In this document: positions 1 through 11,099 of the stretch, in pieces
Layout: every line of letters starts with the position of its first letter
How positions within the stretch are numbered: position 1 is the stretch's first letter
NCBI GenBank assembly: GCA_037043015.1
Contig: CM073321.1
Coordinates: 42,428,420-42,492,419 of the forward strand
DNA: 64,000 nucleotides
Direction: 5' to 3'
Origin: Bryum argenteum
Lineage: Eukaryota; Streptophyta; Bryopsida; Bryales; Bryaceae
Made by a program: the position numbers and the translations under genes
The notes under the pieces: generated by a model
Told to the model about the DNA's origin: nothing
Database searches by the model: none
Seen by the model: only the letters and a program-made list of their open reading frames with translations

Positions 1-587
1 AGGATACTTAGAGTTTAGCTAGCTCTAAGTAGTGACATAAGTATGAACAATAGAGGTATTCTTAAGAGGGACCCTAATTTTCTTTGAGATTAATAATGTA
101 AGGCTTGATCATCCTAATATTATTATCTTGTATTATTTGACCCCTACTAATAAGAAACATCAATTTAAGAGTGCTTTGTAGATTGAAACCGGAATAATGG
201 AGATAAAGACATAAGCGACTTAAGGAACAAATAGGGAAGGACTAAAGCAGACCTTGATAAGCTTCCTAACCTTAAAACTCATTGAATTGGAAGAGTGGAA
301 AAGTAGTCAATTTGACTTAAGACCTTCAAGTACAGAATGACAATTTGACCATAGCACTATGACCATTCGACCCATGAAGATAGTCAATTTGACCAAGATC
401 AAGCTTGATCGTACGATGTATAATTGACCAATGGGATTATCTTGAGATTGAGTGGTTGTAGAAATTGATAAGTAAGTCTAGAGTACCTTCGCTTGAGTTT
501 AGAAATCAAACTATTTATTAACATATGACGTTAGTTGCATAAAAACGTTAGACGCATGAAACCTTCCATCTAAAGATCCCCCACTAA
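1..587. other. AT-rich stretch without a recognisable gene
   Basis: All frames are short and none shows a domain. The short phrase 'caatttgacc' recurs around 308-380 but no organised repeat is evident. I see no promoter that I could assign to the remnant starting near 588. Confidence 0.5.
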
Positions 588-1445
588 GGATTTATTCTTG
601 ATACATTCATCCGGGATAAAAACCCTTCTATAGCAGTGACCAAGAAGAAATGCGAGTCCCACATTGTGCAGAACGGGAATTCCGCACCTGCACGAACTTA
701 CACCGGGATATGGATGCCTCCTCAAAATGGTCACCGCAAGAAGGTGGAAAAGTTTTATTTCTACCCCGACAATATTGAGGGGTGTGTGAAGGGCACTTGT
801 TGGAAGTGGGTGGAGCCGTTCTCTCGAACTGAAGATCAACCCCCTATCCCAACAATCTGGCCCGTGAAGTTAGAGACAAATCTGACACGTTCGGATATGG
901 AGGCGTTGGAGAATTCTCGTATCCGACTCCCTTAGAAGGAGAGACTTCCACTCAACCGCACTTTCAACACTGCCTCTGCGCCACGGGACCTGTCACATAT
1001 TCCAGTGCCGGAGAATGCAGATGTCTTTCCAAAATCAAGGAAGTCAAAGAACCTCCGGCGCATCTGCAACATAACTCCCAAACACACACAGAATATTGAT
1101 TCCGCTGGTGCGATGTAGGCAAAGATACTAAAGGTCACTATGGTCCCGTCGCCAGGGATTGGATGCATTATTTCTATGGAGTCAGATTCGCAAGCAATTT
1201 ATCAACTATCAATAGGTGCATTACCAGATTGCACTGTTCTGGTGTTTACAAGCACGATTACAAAACCGGGGCGGAGAAAAGAACCGTATAGACCTTGCAA
1301 GCACCTATACTATGTCGTTGTGTTGGTGTGCATGTTTGAACCAGATGTAAACCTCTTCATCCATGCGCCTACCCTAAGTTTCAACGAGGTGAACATGATC
1401 ATGGAGAGAGGCATTCTTGAGCACGCCACAGTTGACATGTCATAG
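588..1445 (+). pseudogene. SWIM zinc-finger-like protein remnant
   Basis: One reading frame stays open from just after a TAA at 585 to 1445 apart from two in-frame TAG codons at 933 and 1116. The first part is rich in Trp, Cys and aromatics (GCVKGTCWKWVEPF). The last part has a Cys (CTVLVF, about 1228) followed after a basic linker by RPCKHLYYV (about 1290) and a hydrophobic helix, then FIHAPTLSFNEV. This resembles the CxCx(n)CxH SWIM finger followed by its helix, as seen in SWIM-containing ubiquitin-ligase-like and transposase-derived proteins. The second Cys of the CxC pair appears replaced. No ATG is obvious at the 5' end, and the two stops argue for a pseudogene. The family call rests on motif shape only; it could be another Cys/His protein. 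Confidence 0.42.
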
Positions 1446-2207
1446 TTTTCCACACTAAACTCCCTATTCACCCTAAACCTAGACTGTGTAGTTAACAAGT
1501 TGTGTGACAATATTTTGCAATATTGCATTAATAAAAATATATTAGTATCGTCAAACCCTGATTTTTCTGTTTTGCCTAACTTAGATTCGGGTAGTGGTTA
1601 GTACTAGGAAGTTATTAGAATAAAGGCTTGTATAATGGCCTATCCGAGTAAGGACCGGATAACGATGGTTTAGATGGGAACCTACCTATCCGGGAACAAC
1701 CTCAAGCTTAGGGGGGCAGTATAGATGTAGCATTTTTTCTTATTTTCGTTTGCTACCAATTCGGGTTCAGCCTCTCCGGGCCCAGTCCGGCCACTGGAGA
1801 TTCGGACAGGGCTTGGTTGAAACGTCGCAAGCCCAGATGCGACCCGGGCTGAGACTCCCCGACTGGATGTTGCCTGATCGGGTGTCGCCCGACCGGGTAT
1901 CACCCTGCCGGGCATGAACGCCGGGCCGGGTATGGTCGACGGACCGGGTCGGGAAAATGCTAGCGGCGGCGCCGACAGTCCTGGGCTGACACGCTCGTGA
2001 TTATGACGCGCCGCCAATTGTCCAGCCACCTCCCTACTTTGTTTTTTAACTTTAGCGCGGAATTTTGTATATTAATGCCCTTTTCGCTTTCCTCGTATTC
2101 TGTGCTCGCCTCGCCGACGCTGTCGCCCCCCGTTTCTCGCACGCGCGCTCCAGCCCTCCACTCTTTCGTCTGGCACGCCATAGCCAGGAGACGGAGTATA
2201 CGGAAGA
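1446..2207. other. Non-coding stretch upstream of a gag-like ORF
   Basis: An AT-rich first half (1446-1740) changes to GC-rich sequence from about 1740, matching the composition of the gag-like ORF that follows. It may be the leader or LTR side of that retroelement, but I could not find a matching second LTR downstream of 5446. Confidence 0.35.
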
Positions 2208-5200
2208 ATGGCCGGAGAGAGAGCTGTGCGTATCCAGAGTAAAATCATCCAAGTTGGCATCCCAATGGCGGAGGATGCTCGGGCTCAGTTGGTCCAAGAC
2301 CTCACCCGGATGGGGTGCGCGGGGCTGAACTGGGTCCCCTGGAATTTGGAGGACGCAGGGATATCGGAGAGGCGGTGTTCGAACAGGACCCACCGCATTT
2401 CGCGGACAACCCTGTCCGAGCTAAGCCGCAGTTCTAGCAGGAGGCGTGCTGGAGGGCGACTAACGGCTTCCCGAAATCCTCCACAGGTTACATTCACGTG
2501 CGGAACGACACCTCACTCAGCCAGATGTTCCACAATCCGGCGCACGAGCACGACCGGTACTGAGTGGAGGACTGCGTGAATGCCAGGGAGCGGCGTTTGC
2601 TCAGGTTCCTGGCGCCGATCTTCAGTCTAGAGAAGCCCCTCTTCGTCTCCAACCGACTCCTGAAGGCGATTATGGAGTTCTACCGAGGCCGGAAAATGAT
2701 AGGATGGGGGCACATTCTCGAGGAGGTGATTACCCGGGCCTCGAAGAAGACCACCAGCACAAAGGCTGCCCCTTGGCGCCGTTCCTGTACCATCTCTACG
2801 CACACTACGAGTGCCTCAATCCGGGGGAGATCACACATCTCCAGATTGTCATGGAGGGGAGGAGGGACATGTTTCTCGAAGAAGAAGTCTCTGCGGTAGG
2901 AGTCCCCGCAGCTGTCAGGATCCTCCCCAGGGCACCCACCCCTGGAGCAGGGGTACCACCACCACCAGCGCCACCAAGACCGCCGGGCCCCGAACAACAG
3001 GGACTTTGGAGACCAGGACCAATCGCACCCGGACCGGGAGCACCGGGACCCGGTGCAAGGGGAGCAACCATTTCATGACAGTAGGAAGTGGCATCGTTAC
3101 CACTGCCGGAGGAAGGCACCCCACCCCGGTCAGCCACCACACATAAGATGGCAACCCCGAGTGCAGCTGCGCCTGAACCCAGCCACCAGAGTCCGACCAT
3201 GCCCGGGGTAGGGGAAGGATCTCCGGCAGCCATGTCGACCCCTCCAGCTCCCGAAAGTGCCTCCCTACCACCTCTCCGACCTGTACAGAGGAGTGACAGT
3301 GACGGGGAAGACTTCCCTGTCCTGCAACGAAGAAAGCCAGGACAAGCCCTCCGATTTGGCGAGGCCGACTCGTCCTCTTTGCCGGAGGAACATAAGGGAG
3401 ACGCCGCCCTGAAGCCAAGAGAGGCCGAGGCCGAGGGAGCTCCGCAAACAGCGGACCTTGCCCGGGAGGAGGAGACCCCAGCAAGAGAGGTACAGGCTAG
3501 GTAAATCCCCATTGCAGTTCTTCTCCTGACCGATAGCCCGACAGAGGTCAAGCCACAACCTTGGGAGGAATAGAATGAGGGGAATCAAAGTACAGGAAGA
3601 AGAAAAAGGTAGACCCTCAATTCAAGAGTCCTCTACCCCAAGTCCGGAGGAAGGTAACCAAGCCGAAGGAGGACACTTCTCCACCCCCTCTGGCATCTCC
3701 TGTTGTTCGGGCCGAGCCACCTGAGCCCAAGGTTGTCATATCGGGCGTGTTGAGGTAATCGAACGGGCAAAACGGGCATACAAGTTGTCCCGGACGGACG
3801 GGCGTGCGCGCCCACCTTAATTATAGGGAATGTGTAACCTTTCGTGGATAACAAACTTTGCAGTAAAAAGCGTGTGTGGCGTTCCACGCGGCCCGTACGC
3901 GGCGGCCAAGTAGCTTAGTTCTCACTTGAATCCGTGCCACATCGTCGTTTTTTTACCTTAACCAAAAGTCAGCTGCCGTTTGACCCTATCGGGCAAGCCA
4001 CAACTCAATCGGACGGACAAGGCGGACGCACGGGCGGGCGGCCTGCCCGCACGGTATGACAACTTTGCCTCCCCCGTCCACACTACCTAGGGACAGGGAA
4101 TTGCGGCCCCATCCAACGCAACCCAGTTGCCAGGGTGGAATGACTTCACCCCGAAGAGGCCGGAGTATAATCCGAGCCTACCCGTCCCTCCATTCCGGAT
4201 TACGGAGGACGACCCCCTGCAGCCCATCGCCCATGCTTTGCATATGTGCACGCAGGAGCAATTTCCAGATGCGTAAGGCCCTACGAGGGATAGCGGTGGC
4301 ACTCCGGACTAACCAGGTCGAGCAGTACCCGGTCATGGTTCGGGAGTTAGTCCGGGAAACTGCAGCGGCCCGGACAAGCATCAATGAGGGGTCCCTCATT
4401 ATTTTACGTCAAGCCCGAGAGAAGAAGCAGTTGGAGGAAGAGCTTTCCAAACAGCAGGGGTACGCTCGACAGCACCTCTTTGGGCTCCGGAAACTCCTGT
4501 ACGCACCTGGGGAGGCCCAGCTGAAGGCCCAGCTTTTCGACGCCCAATTCCACGCATACGGACTAGATATCCCGACTCGGATGGCTGCCTACATGAAGAG
4601 GGCCACGGAGCGGATTGAGGGAGCTCTCCAGGAGATGAGGACCCTGATTGGGGAGATGGCCCGAACCTTCACAGGAGAAGCGACCCTATTAGAAGGGGCC
4701 GAGAACCCGCCTACCCTTTCCAACGCCGACACGACCGCAGCTGTCCTAGCAGAGCAAGAGGAATCAACCAATCTGGTGGCTATGGAAGAACCAGGTCCGT
4801 TAGCAGTCCGAAGCCCAGAGGGGACCTTGACGGAACCGGAGACCTTGACAACCTTCCCCGGAGAGAGTCAGGAGAGGGCGGACTTGAGTAGGGAAGGAAT
4901 ACCCTATGTGGAAGGAGAGGCTTCCTGGTAGCGGAAGAGGGCAGCCGGGTGAATACCTCCTCATCGGTTCCACCGGACTGGATGGTGGTTCCCATGGATG
5001 AGAGCCCTCCTCCCATCCAGGAAGCCACGATCCAACTTGGGGAAGACGTGGGGGTCAACACCCGGCAACGAGGACAAGGGCCGGGGATACACCTATCACC
5101 CCGCGGTCGGGACGTAATCTTCCTGTCTGAATTTCCTGACAGCGAGGCCGTCACGGTGGTGCCTCGAACCCCTGAGGCCCCCTCTCTCATCCTCAAGGAG

Positions 5201-5446
5201 ATGGTAGATATCCCGGAGACTGGGGAGGTACTGCCGGATACCTCAGCTCCAGTTCCCTCGGGGGACACAGAGATCTTGGACGTGGAGGGATTTTACCCAA
5301 CACTCGAGAGGATGGGAGACGAGGAGGAAGTCACCTCCCAGCCCGGGTTAAAAGCGAAGGTAGTTGGCACCTCCGAGACTCCCGAGGCTGCACGATCACC
5401 AAGCGAAAGAGGGACGACCGAGACCCAGGTAGTTATTAGTAGATAA
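2208..5446 (+). pseudogene. Retroelement-like gag/coiled-coil ORF, frameshifted and split by a MITE
   Basis: A GC-rich coding tract can be followed through several frames. It starts at ATG 2208 (MAGERAVRIQ...), shifts near 2355 to a frame reading FADNPVRAKPQF with stops, and contains the segment LFVSNRLLKAIMEFYRGRK at about 2640. It shifts near 2745 to LAPFLYHLYAHYECLNPGEI and on to a Pro/Gly-rich linker (GPGAPGPGARG, about 3040). A Ser/Pro/Glu-rich region follows to 3504, with in-frame TGA and TAG near 3076-3084. A basic block (KKKVDPQFKSPLPQVRRK) at about 3607 is followed by the 340-bp insertion at 3728-4067. Coding resumes (GWNDFTPKRPEYNPSLP, about 4135), shifts near 4270, and gives a helical coiled-coil region (AREKKQLEEELSKQQ, about 4410) and an acidic tail in two pieces ending 4931 and 5446. 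Layout (globular N-terminus, Pro-rich linker, coiled coil) parallels the ORF at 61.7-64.0 kb. No zinc knuckle or reverse transcriptase is visible. Family is inferred, not proven. Confidence 0.5.
3728..4067. mobile_element. 340-bp hAT-like MITE inside the gag-like ORF
   Basis: The ends are inverted: left CAAGGTTGTCATATCG, right CGGTATGACAACTTTG. Inside the ends both sides carry GC-rich words (GGGCGTG..., GCGGGCAGGCC on the opposite strand). The interval has no ORF. Flanks of 8 bp are CCTGAGCC and CCTCCCCC, identical at 5 of 8 positions, consistent with a decayed 8-bp target-site duplication of the hAT class. Coding character (basic/Pro-rich before, Pro-rich after) is present on both sides and absent within. 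The terminus closely resembles the CAGGGTTGTCA ends at 31908 and 50860, so it may be mobilised by the same transposase family. Confidence 0.62.
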
Positions 5447-6870
5447 CTCTGACCGAGGCTAATTAGAGCTAGGTAGCATAGCAATATTAAATGGGGTTAG
5501 GAGAATAGCGGCGCACGACTGACAGGGTTAGATTTAGGAAAGATTCTTGAGCGCGGAGTTTTGTCTTCTTCTGGGAATGCCCAGCGAGGATCCGCTACTT
5601 AGCCGAGGAAAAAAGACTCCCTCAGGGTCTTTTTGTGCTTTCACAATACCCTAATTCAACCGCAAGAGCATTTCTTCCTCCTATTTCTCGCGTTTGTAAG
5701 CTCCCTTGTTTCCTGTCTCGCATATTGGGTCGGGGTTTTGTGTGGAGTCCAGAGGGCCCTTGCTGTCCGGGCAAGAGAGAGCGGTTCCGTCTGTTGAACG
5801 GAGAGGAGAAAGAGAGGCAGAGAAGCTGAGAGAGGAGGAGTGCGGCTAGTGAACGGCACCTCGCGCTGAGAGAAGAGTGTGGTCTGTCCCCTCAGCTTTC
5901 GGGATCACAGCGACCAAGAAGGGATTCTTGTCGCTTAACCGACTCCCGAGAGAAGTTTTGGTTGAGCTCCCCTAGACTGCTGGAATCTGGATAGGAAGGC
6001 TCGTGAGTAGGTGCTAGCGGTGAACTCCGGGCTAGTCGCACCACCCCATTTTGGTGACCCAGGATCTACTGCCTCAGATAGTAAGTCGTGATAACCAGGT
6101 AATGGGAGAATCGGACACCCCGTTAGTGACATGCGTGCGGGTCTAGAGTCTCGGGCGTAGAGGGCGGTGTAAGGAAAGTACCTAAACAGGGTAAAGAGAG
6201 AAAGAACGCGGTGATCCTTCTGGTCACAATAATAAACGGAAAGAGTGGCCTAATCTCTCCAATTACCTAAGTCCGGGAAAATCCCTCTGAGGTGGATACA
6301 GAGGTTAAATTAAACCAAATCCCCTTCCCCTGTCCGGGTAGCCACACTGGGACATGATACATGGCACGTGGGCAATCAGGAAATACCCGGATAGAGCAAA
6401 TCCGGGTTTGCTGACCGGTGGGACTTGTTGTTCTTGCACTTCACAGGATCTTCGTGGACAAATACTCGGGTTGTTGTCTTGGAAGTCCCCTTTTACCACA
6501 AAATAGGGTTATCTGGACGAAAACTGGGAAAACACGTTATGACAAGTATCTATGTCTACAAAATTGTTTGACTCATGTCACACCATAAGTGTCTCCATGT
6601 CTTTTGAACGTTGTTGAAGTTTGCCAAATTTCGGATTTTTTTCCCTCATTTCCACGGGTTTGGGTTCCAAATCCAAGGTAATAAGTGAGGAATATTCAAA
6701 TATTCTCTAAAATATTTTGTATAAATCTAGAATTTTTATATTTTTAGTAAATTTTTGCAAAAAAATGTTCTCACCACTGCTCTTCAATATGAATTTCTCC
6801 GCTCTACGCTCTCTGCTCTACGCTCTCTGCTCTACGCTCAAGCCCAAGTAACGTCCCTTATTGCCTTTGG
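5447..6870. other. Non-coding region after the gag-like ORF
   Basis: No convincing coding frame. Around 6800-6840 a 14-16-bp word containing 'ctctgctctacgct' is repeated three times. The GC-rich part up to about 6250 could be 3' untranslated sequence or LTR of the preceding element, but no second copy is present in the window. Confidence 0.4.
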
Positions 6871-7279
6871 TTTAGAGTAGTTGATTTATAGTAGTTAGAG
6901 AAAAGCTCAAACATTACTCATTAGACATGCAATTATTTTTGTTTTTTTTGTGAGTTTAGGTGTTATGATGCCATCTCTGAGTAAGGAGTGTGGAGAAGCA
7001 TGGTTGTGAAGGTATGTCTATTTCCTTCTTTTCCTTTCTTCTTTTTTTGTTTGTAAGCGCGGTAGGAACTTCAAACAAATGGTGATTAGAAACCCTGAAG
7101 TAATGTATTTAGCAGCCTAACACGTAAACAAAGATGAGAGAATACACGCATGCCAATAATGAAGCCTACCAAATTTTTTCAGCACTAAATCTTCAAGTAC
7201 CTCGGCAGTCTTGAAAACCCTAATGTTGTCGGCGCCGCCATACTAGGGCTGAAATTTTAGGGTTTTGATCTTAATACTA
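6871..7279. repeat. About 409-bp dispersed repeat, copy 1
   Basis: This segment matches 54456-54859 in the same orientation almost throughout. Shared anchors are TTTAGAGTAGTTGATT at the left, TCTGAGTAAGGAGTGTGGAG in the middle, GTAAGCGCGGTAGGAA, and GAAATTTTAGGGTTTTGATC at the right. No ORF covers it. Copy 2 abuts a kinase-gene fragment, so the segment may be the 3' end or the untranslated part of a mobile unit. Confidence 0.8.
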
Positions 7280-7689
7280 TAGTAGAGATTCAAAGTATGA
7301 CTAGTAAAAATCCATGATGCACATTTCCTACTTGATTGTGTTGTATTTCTAAATTGCTTGGTGTAATTTACAGTTGTGCAGGAGGTGTTTTGTTTTATTC
7401 TAAATATGACAAGGTCTAAGGTAGTATCATGCCACATGAGTAGCATTTTCAGCAGCAAGGACGAGATTTATTTCAAAAATATTGTTGGCACATAGCTAAT
7501 AGGTATAGTGTAGGCTTGTTAGTCTACGGCGCACTTGACGGAGTCTTTAGACTATAAAGCAAAGTAATTGTCATGCCAGAGTCATAACAGAGACATTTTT
7601 TAGTCATTTATTATTATAAAGCAGACAATGTGTCTAAGTTTGGTTAGTCCATGTGTCTAGGCTAGTTTTACGGTGTAATTCATGTTGCG
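7280..7689. other. No gene seen
   Basis: AT-rich, with only short open frames and no motif. Confidence 0.4.
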
Positions 7690-7775
7690 TCAAGTAGGCC
7701 GTGGTTGCCCAATTGCCTTTATTGCTACCGCCTTGGTCGCCGTCGTTGCCCTGTGACGTCAGTCGGGTAACATTT
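7690..7775. repeat. Short GC-rich duplication, copy 1
   Basis: The run CGCCTTGGTCGCCGTCGTTG followed by CC(C/A)TGTGACGTCA occurs here and again at about 14172-14212, same orientation, with weaker similarity on both sides (to 14140 and 14235). In both places it lies at the downstream edge of a minus-strand remnant. Confidence 0.7.
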
Positions 7776-7876
7776 TGTCTTCCCTGTGAGAGCGCAATCC
7801 GCCCCCGGATTGGTCAACGCTTGGATCGTCGGTCGGCGGGCCTCCTGTCGGGACGAGTCTGTTCCCGTGGCAGCTG

Positions 7877-8403
7877 CTAGTGTCGTCTCGGCAGAGGTTC
7901 GTTGTTGTACAATGCTCTGAAGGCTGCAGCGATTCCCTTGTGCAGCAGCCTTCGGTTCCGAATCGTATTGGCATGCTCATAGACTTCATGCACCGTTTTG
8001 CCCAACATTTTATTACAACGAGGACATTGTGCATCACCGGCAGTCAGATCCATGAAGCGTTGTGCAAGATCCGGGTGTTGGGTGAAGTATTTCTGGACTT
8101 CATCGTGAGCGTCTTGGAACTCCTTGTTAGCCCCACTGTCATCGTCGGGTTCCACATTCTAGGTATTATCCGACATTTGTATTAGATTGGTGACGTGCAT
8201 TGGTGGCTGCTCGCAAATGGTGACCGTGGTGTCAGCGTTGAACAAGAGGTTACCCAAGCAAGCTGTGGCGTGATGGATCTGAGCCTCTTTGTTAGCCTCA
8301 AAGTACCCTGCCTCGGTGACAACCGCTTGGCGTCGCATCTCCAGGCTCTGTGCGTCTGGATTGGTCGGGTTGGTGTCAATCAAGTTCCGGCATTGCTGAC
8401 GGA
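7877..8403 (-). pseudogene. C-terminal part of an unknown Cys-pair protein
   Basis: The minus-strand frame reads QQCRNLIDTNPTNPDAQSLE, then a helical stretch, then an in-frame TAG at 8159, then continues with an acidic segment to CPRCNKMLGKTVHEVYEHAN and ends at 7877 (NNEPLPRRH). The CxxC pair followed by spaced His residues suggests a zinc-binding end, but I recognise no family. The frame is the same on both sides of the TAG, so this was probably one protein. It may be the C-terminal part of the coiled-coil remnant at 9727-10929, with the PAL fragment lying between them. Confidence 0.45.
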
Positions 8404-8865
8404 GTCACTACTAGACAATTCCACTTATAATCAACTTCTGGTGAAGAGAAGTTACTTGATCACGTCTGTTGAATCGGACCAGTTGATTCGGACAAAGGGC
8501 AGTGACTTCAGTTGATTGCTGGCTGGGTCAGGGAAATCTTCATACAGGCTGAGGATTCTGAAATCCTCATACAAGCTGAGATTTTGGAAATTTTGGCAAA
8601 TTAGGATATTTGAAATCTTCATGTATGCTGATTTTGGAGGATTGTGGAAAATTTGGATCCGGAGGAAAGCTGAGATTCCACATTAGCACTCCGCGCAAGC
8701 TCGCCTACGTCCATTAGGATCACGGAAGATAACAACAGTACCGGAACCACTTCTGTCAAAAACCTTTTCTTTCTTCTGAACCCGCATCTTGAGTCTGGCC
8801 AATGCAAACACCCGTTTAAGCATGTGGATCAAAAACTTCCGACATAGTTCTTAGCCTGCGAATTG
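8404..8865. other. Non-coding gap with short repeated words
   Basis: The words 'gaaatcttcat' and 'catacaagctga' recur three times between 8535 and 8640. A minus-strand frame (8619-8807) has no recognisable domain. Nothing else is evident. Confidence 0.35.
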
Positions 8866-9305
8866 TCATACTCCGCAATAAGCTTCAAACAGTAGGTCCT
8901 TCTCGCAGAATCGAGATGGCACGAGCGTCCCGTCCTTGCTTGCGAAGAACGTCTTCTTTGCCGCTTGCAACACCACCTGCTTCACTGCACTCTGCATCGT
9001 CTCCTCCACGTGCCAGAGTCGATGGCTTGGCACAGCCCCACCAGGAACGTCGAGCTCATGAGCTTCGGAATCACCACTGCCTCCTCCGTCTTGCCGGCTG
9101 AGACGAGTCCCAGCGAGTTCACGTCCTGGTTGTGCTGCTCCGCGCTCTCCACGTGGGTTGTCACGGGGTTGGCCAGGTAGTTGAGCTCTGAGAGATATGA
9201 GGCCATGGCAATCTCCGCGCCTTTCATGCTGTAGTCCAGGCTAGGGTTCGGTCCCCCAATGAGATTCGACTGGAGTCCATTGTTGTAGTAGTCATTCACA
9301 AGCAA
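8866..9305 (-). pseudogene. PAL: Phenylalanine ammonia-lyase fragment
   Basis: The frame from 9305 reads [13 protein letters not shown], then [53 protein letters not shown] and [20 protein letters not shown]. These are landmark segments of the C-terminal half of the aromatic amino-acid lyase core, including the conserved [12 protein letters not shown] active-site region. Near 9030 the frame shifts and continues as [13 protein letters not shown] to SRFCEKDLL, another PAL landmark, ending with TGA at 8866. PAL deaminates phenylalanine to cinnamate at the head of phenylpropanoid metabolism. Only about 140 of the usual 700 or so residues remain, the MIO-forming Ala-Ser-Gly is absent, and there is a frameshift, so this is a non-functional fragment. 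It has no introns and sits among transposon debris, consistent with capture or duplication by a mobile element. Confidence 0.88.
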
Positions 9306-9726
9306 AATTTTGATACTCTTACTCTACTCAAACTGCGCCGCTTTTTGCGCCACTTACAACAGCACCGGAACCGGGTCACATAAATGTTCCAACCATTACG
9401 AATCTATCAAACAAGCAGAAATTGGCAGTAAGAGTTGTTTGCACTTCCCAAGCGAGGTACCAGAGACTGTGCAGGAAAGCGAGGAATGCAAGCGGGGGAG
9501 AGAGGAGGCAAGAGGGCACCAAATTGGACCTAAACCTTAAACCCTAACCCTAAACCCTAACCACCTCACCGCCACATCGACAACAGCCTTCTAAACTAAG
9601 TGACACCCAACACTTATCACTTGTTTAGATAGATCCCTAGACTACGAAGTTAACCCCATTTTGCGACCAACTACAGAACTCTTGCAGTGTTACTTACAAG
9701 AGAATCCTCTTGTTTTTTATTCGTTA
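9306..9726. other. Junction region upstream of the PAL fragment
   Basis: PAL homology stops abruptly at 9305; the codons further upstream do not match PAL. A telomere-like tract lies at 9531-9562. No gene is seen. Confidence 0.45.
9531..9562. repeat. Interstitial telomere-like tract
   Basis: Contains about four copies of CCCTAAA/CCCTAA, the plant telomere unit. It lies about 230 bp from the PAL fragment edge. Short interstitial tracts like this can arise at repaired breaks. Confidence 0.7.
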
Positions 9727-10929
9727 TCAACATGGGATTCTAGTATTGAGTTTGTCATTTTGGATTTCTAGGGATGTAATCTGCTCCTTTGTATTGTCCC
9801 TCTCCTTGCTAACCCCGTTGAGCTGCGCAGTCGTGGCCTACATGTCGATCTTACGTGCCGCGAACTAACTTTTAAGGGTCTGGGCCGCGCGGTTAGCCTC
9901 GTCTATGTGTTGGTTGGCACGGACTTACTCTTCTTCCTTCTTGCGCAGGAGTGTTTGCAGATTCTGCGTGGTTTTCTCGTACCGCGCCTTTTCTTCGCGA
10001 AGTTGACGCTGTTGACGCTCCGTGGATTGCAGTTGGTGTACCACCTTCTGCACGGATGCTACCATGGCCGTGGAGTGGTTGCCCAGTTGTTCCGCCAGTG
10101 ACTATTCGGTATCCTCGGAGGCAGCCTCGTACTCTGTCCTTGGGCGCTTGCTGGAACTCGGTGCCGTGGCGTCTCTGACTGGTTTCATTGGCAATGTGGT
10201 TTTACAACGTTGGATGTCCAGGAAGTTGGCAAGAGGTGGCAGCTTGTTATTTTACCTCTGGTACTTCATGAACCGCAAGATGTATGTAGAGTGGAAGGGG
10301 CCAATGGAATAGGAGTAGTTGGACTAGCGCTGATAGTTTTGGAGCTCTACGCTTAGGTTGTCCTCGAGGAGCATACCCCAGTTTATCTTTGCTCTTGCAT
10401 CCGCTAGCAATAGCAACTCTAGCTGCGCGAGTGTTATTCCGTTACAGTTGCATTGATAGTATATTTGAACGAGGATACCGCGGATTCGGACAAACCAAGG
10501 TTCCCTCAGCTGCGCTCCAACCGCGAAGACATCGTAGCCGCGCTTGCTGTCCGTCTGCATCCCTGGTAGCCTCTACGCGATGTTACGTTTTGAAAACCCA
10601 CAGGCTTCCGTCCACCGCCTGATACCGATGCCATCCTATCCGTAGTGGTTGGATGGATAGGCCGCACAAAATTGAATTTGCACTTTGTCCACTATGCCTG
10701 CAAAGAACCCTCCTCCACAGCTCTGGGGCGCCATGGAATCCACAAACTGCCTAGAGTGGTCGACGTTAAGTCTCCAAATCTTCATGTCCTCCCAAAAACG
10801 ATGCACTCTGGTGTTCCGCGTCCATTCTCCATCGATCTTGGTGCGCCAATGAAGCACCTGTTTTGGCATGTAGAACGGCAGCTCCGGTTGCTTATGAGGT
10901 GTGAGACTTTGGGAAGACATGGTTTCCAT
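9727..10929 (-). pseudogene. Degenerate coiled-coil protein of unknown family
   Basis: Reading starts at ATG 10929 or 10920 (METMSSQSLTPHKQPEL) and gives a 90-residue globular part (MPKQVLHWRTKIDGEW, GGFFAGIVDKVQI). After a stop, a shifted frame has a second block (FAVGAQLREPWFVRIRGI, LAQLELLLLADARAKINWG). The C-terminal third is a clear coiled coil (AMVASVQKVVHQLQSTERQQ, REEKARYEKTTQNLQTLLRK) running to about 9727 with further stops. The order (N-terminal globular part, then long coiled coil) resembles the ORFs at 2.2-5.4 and 61.7-64 kb, so I suspect a retroelement gag-like protein. No zinc knuckle is seen. The remnant at 7877-8403 may be its C-terminus. Confidence 0.45.
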
Positions 10930-11099
10930 GGAAAGAGAAGAAACGGATAGTGCGAGGCGCGTCGGAAGAACCGTAGAGAGGGACAAAGAGCAGAGAGCGC
11001 GGAGTGAGTGAGAGCAGGGAGTAAGGCAGCGTGGTAGCTAGTGATGGCCCAAGTGAGGGCATGGAGGCCGTCGTGATACCTTTAAGTACGCCTTGGTAT

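Noticed and set aside
2805..3551. 248-codon minus-strand ORF
   Set aside because: Complementary shadow of the GC-rich, Pro/Gly-rich plus-strand gag-like frame; no motif of its own.
8866..9305. Functional PAL gene
   Set aside because: Only about a fifth of the protein, with a frameshift and without the MIO prosthetic-group site.
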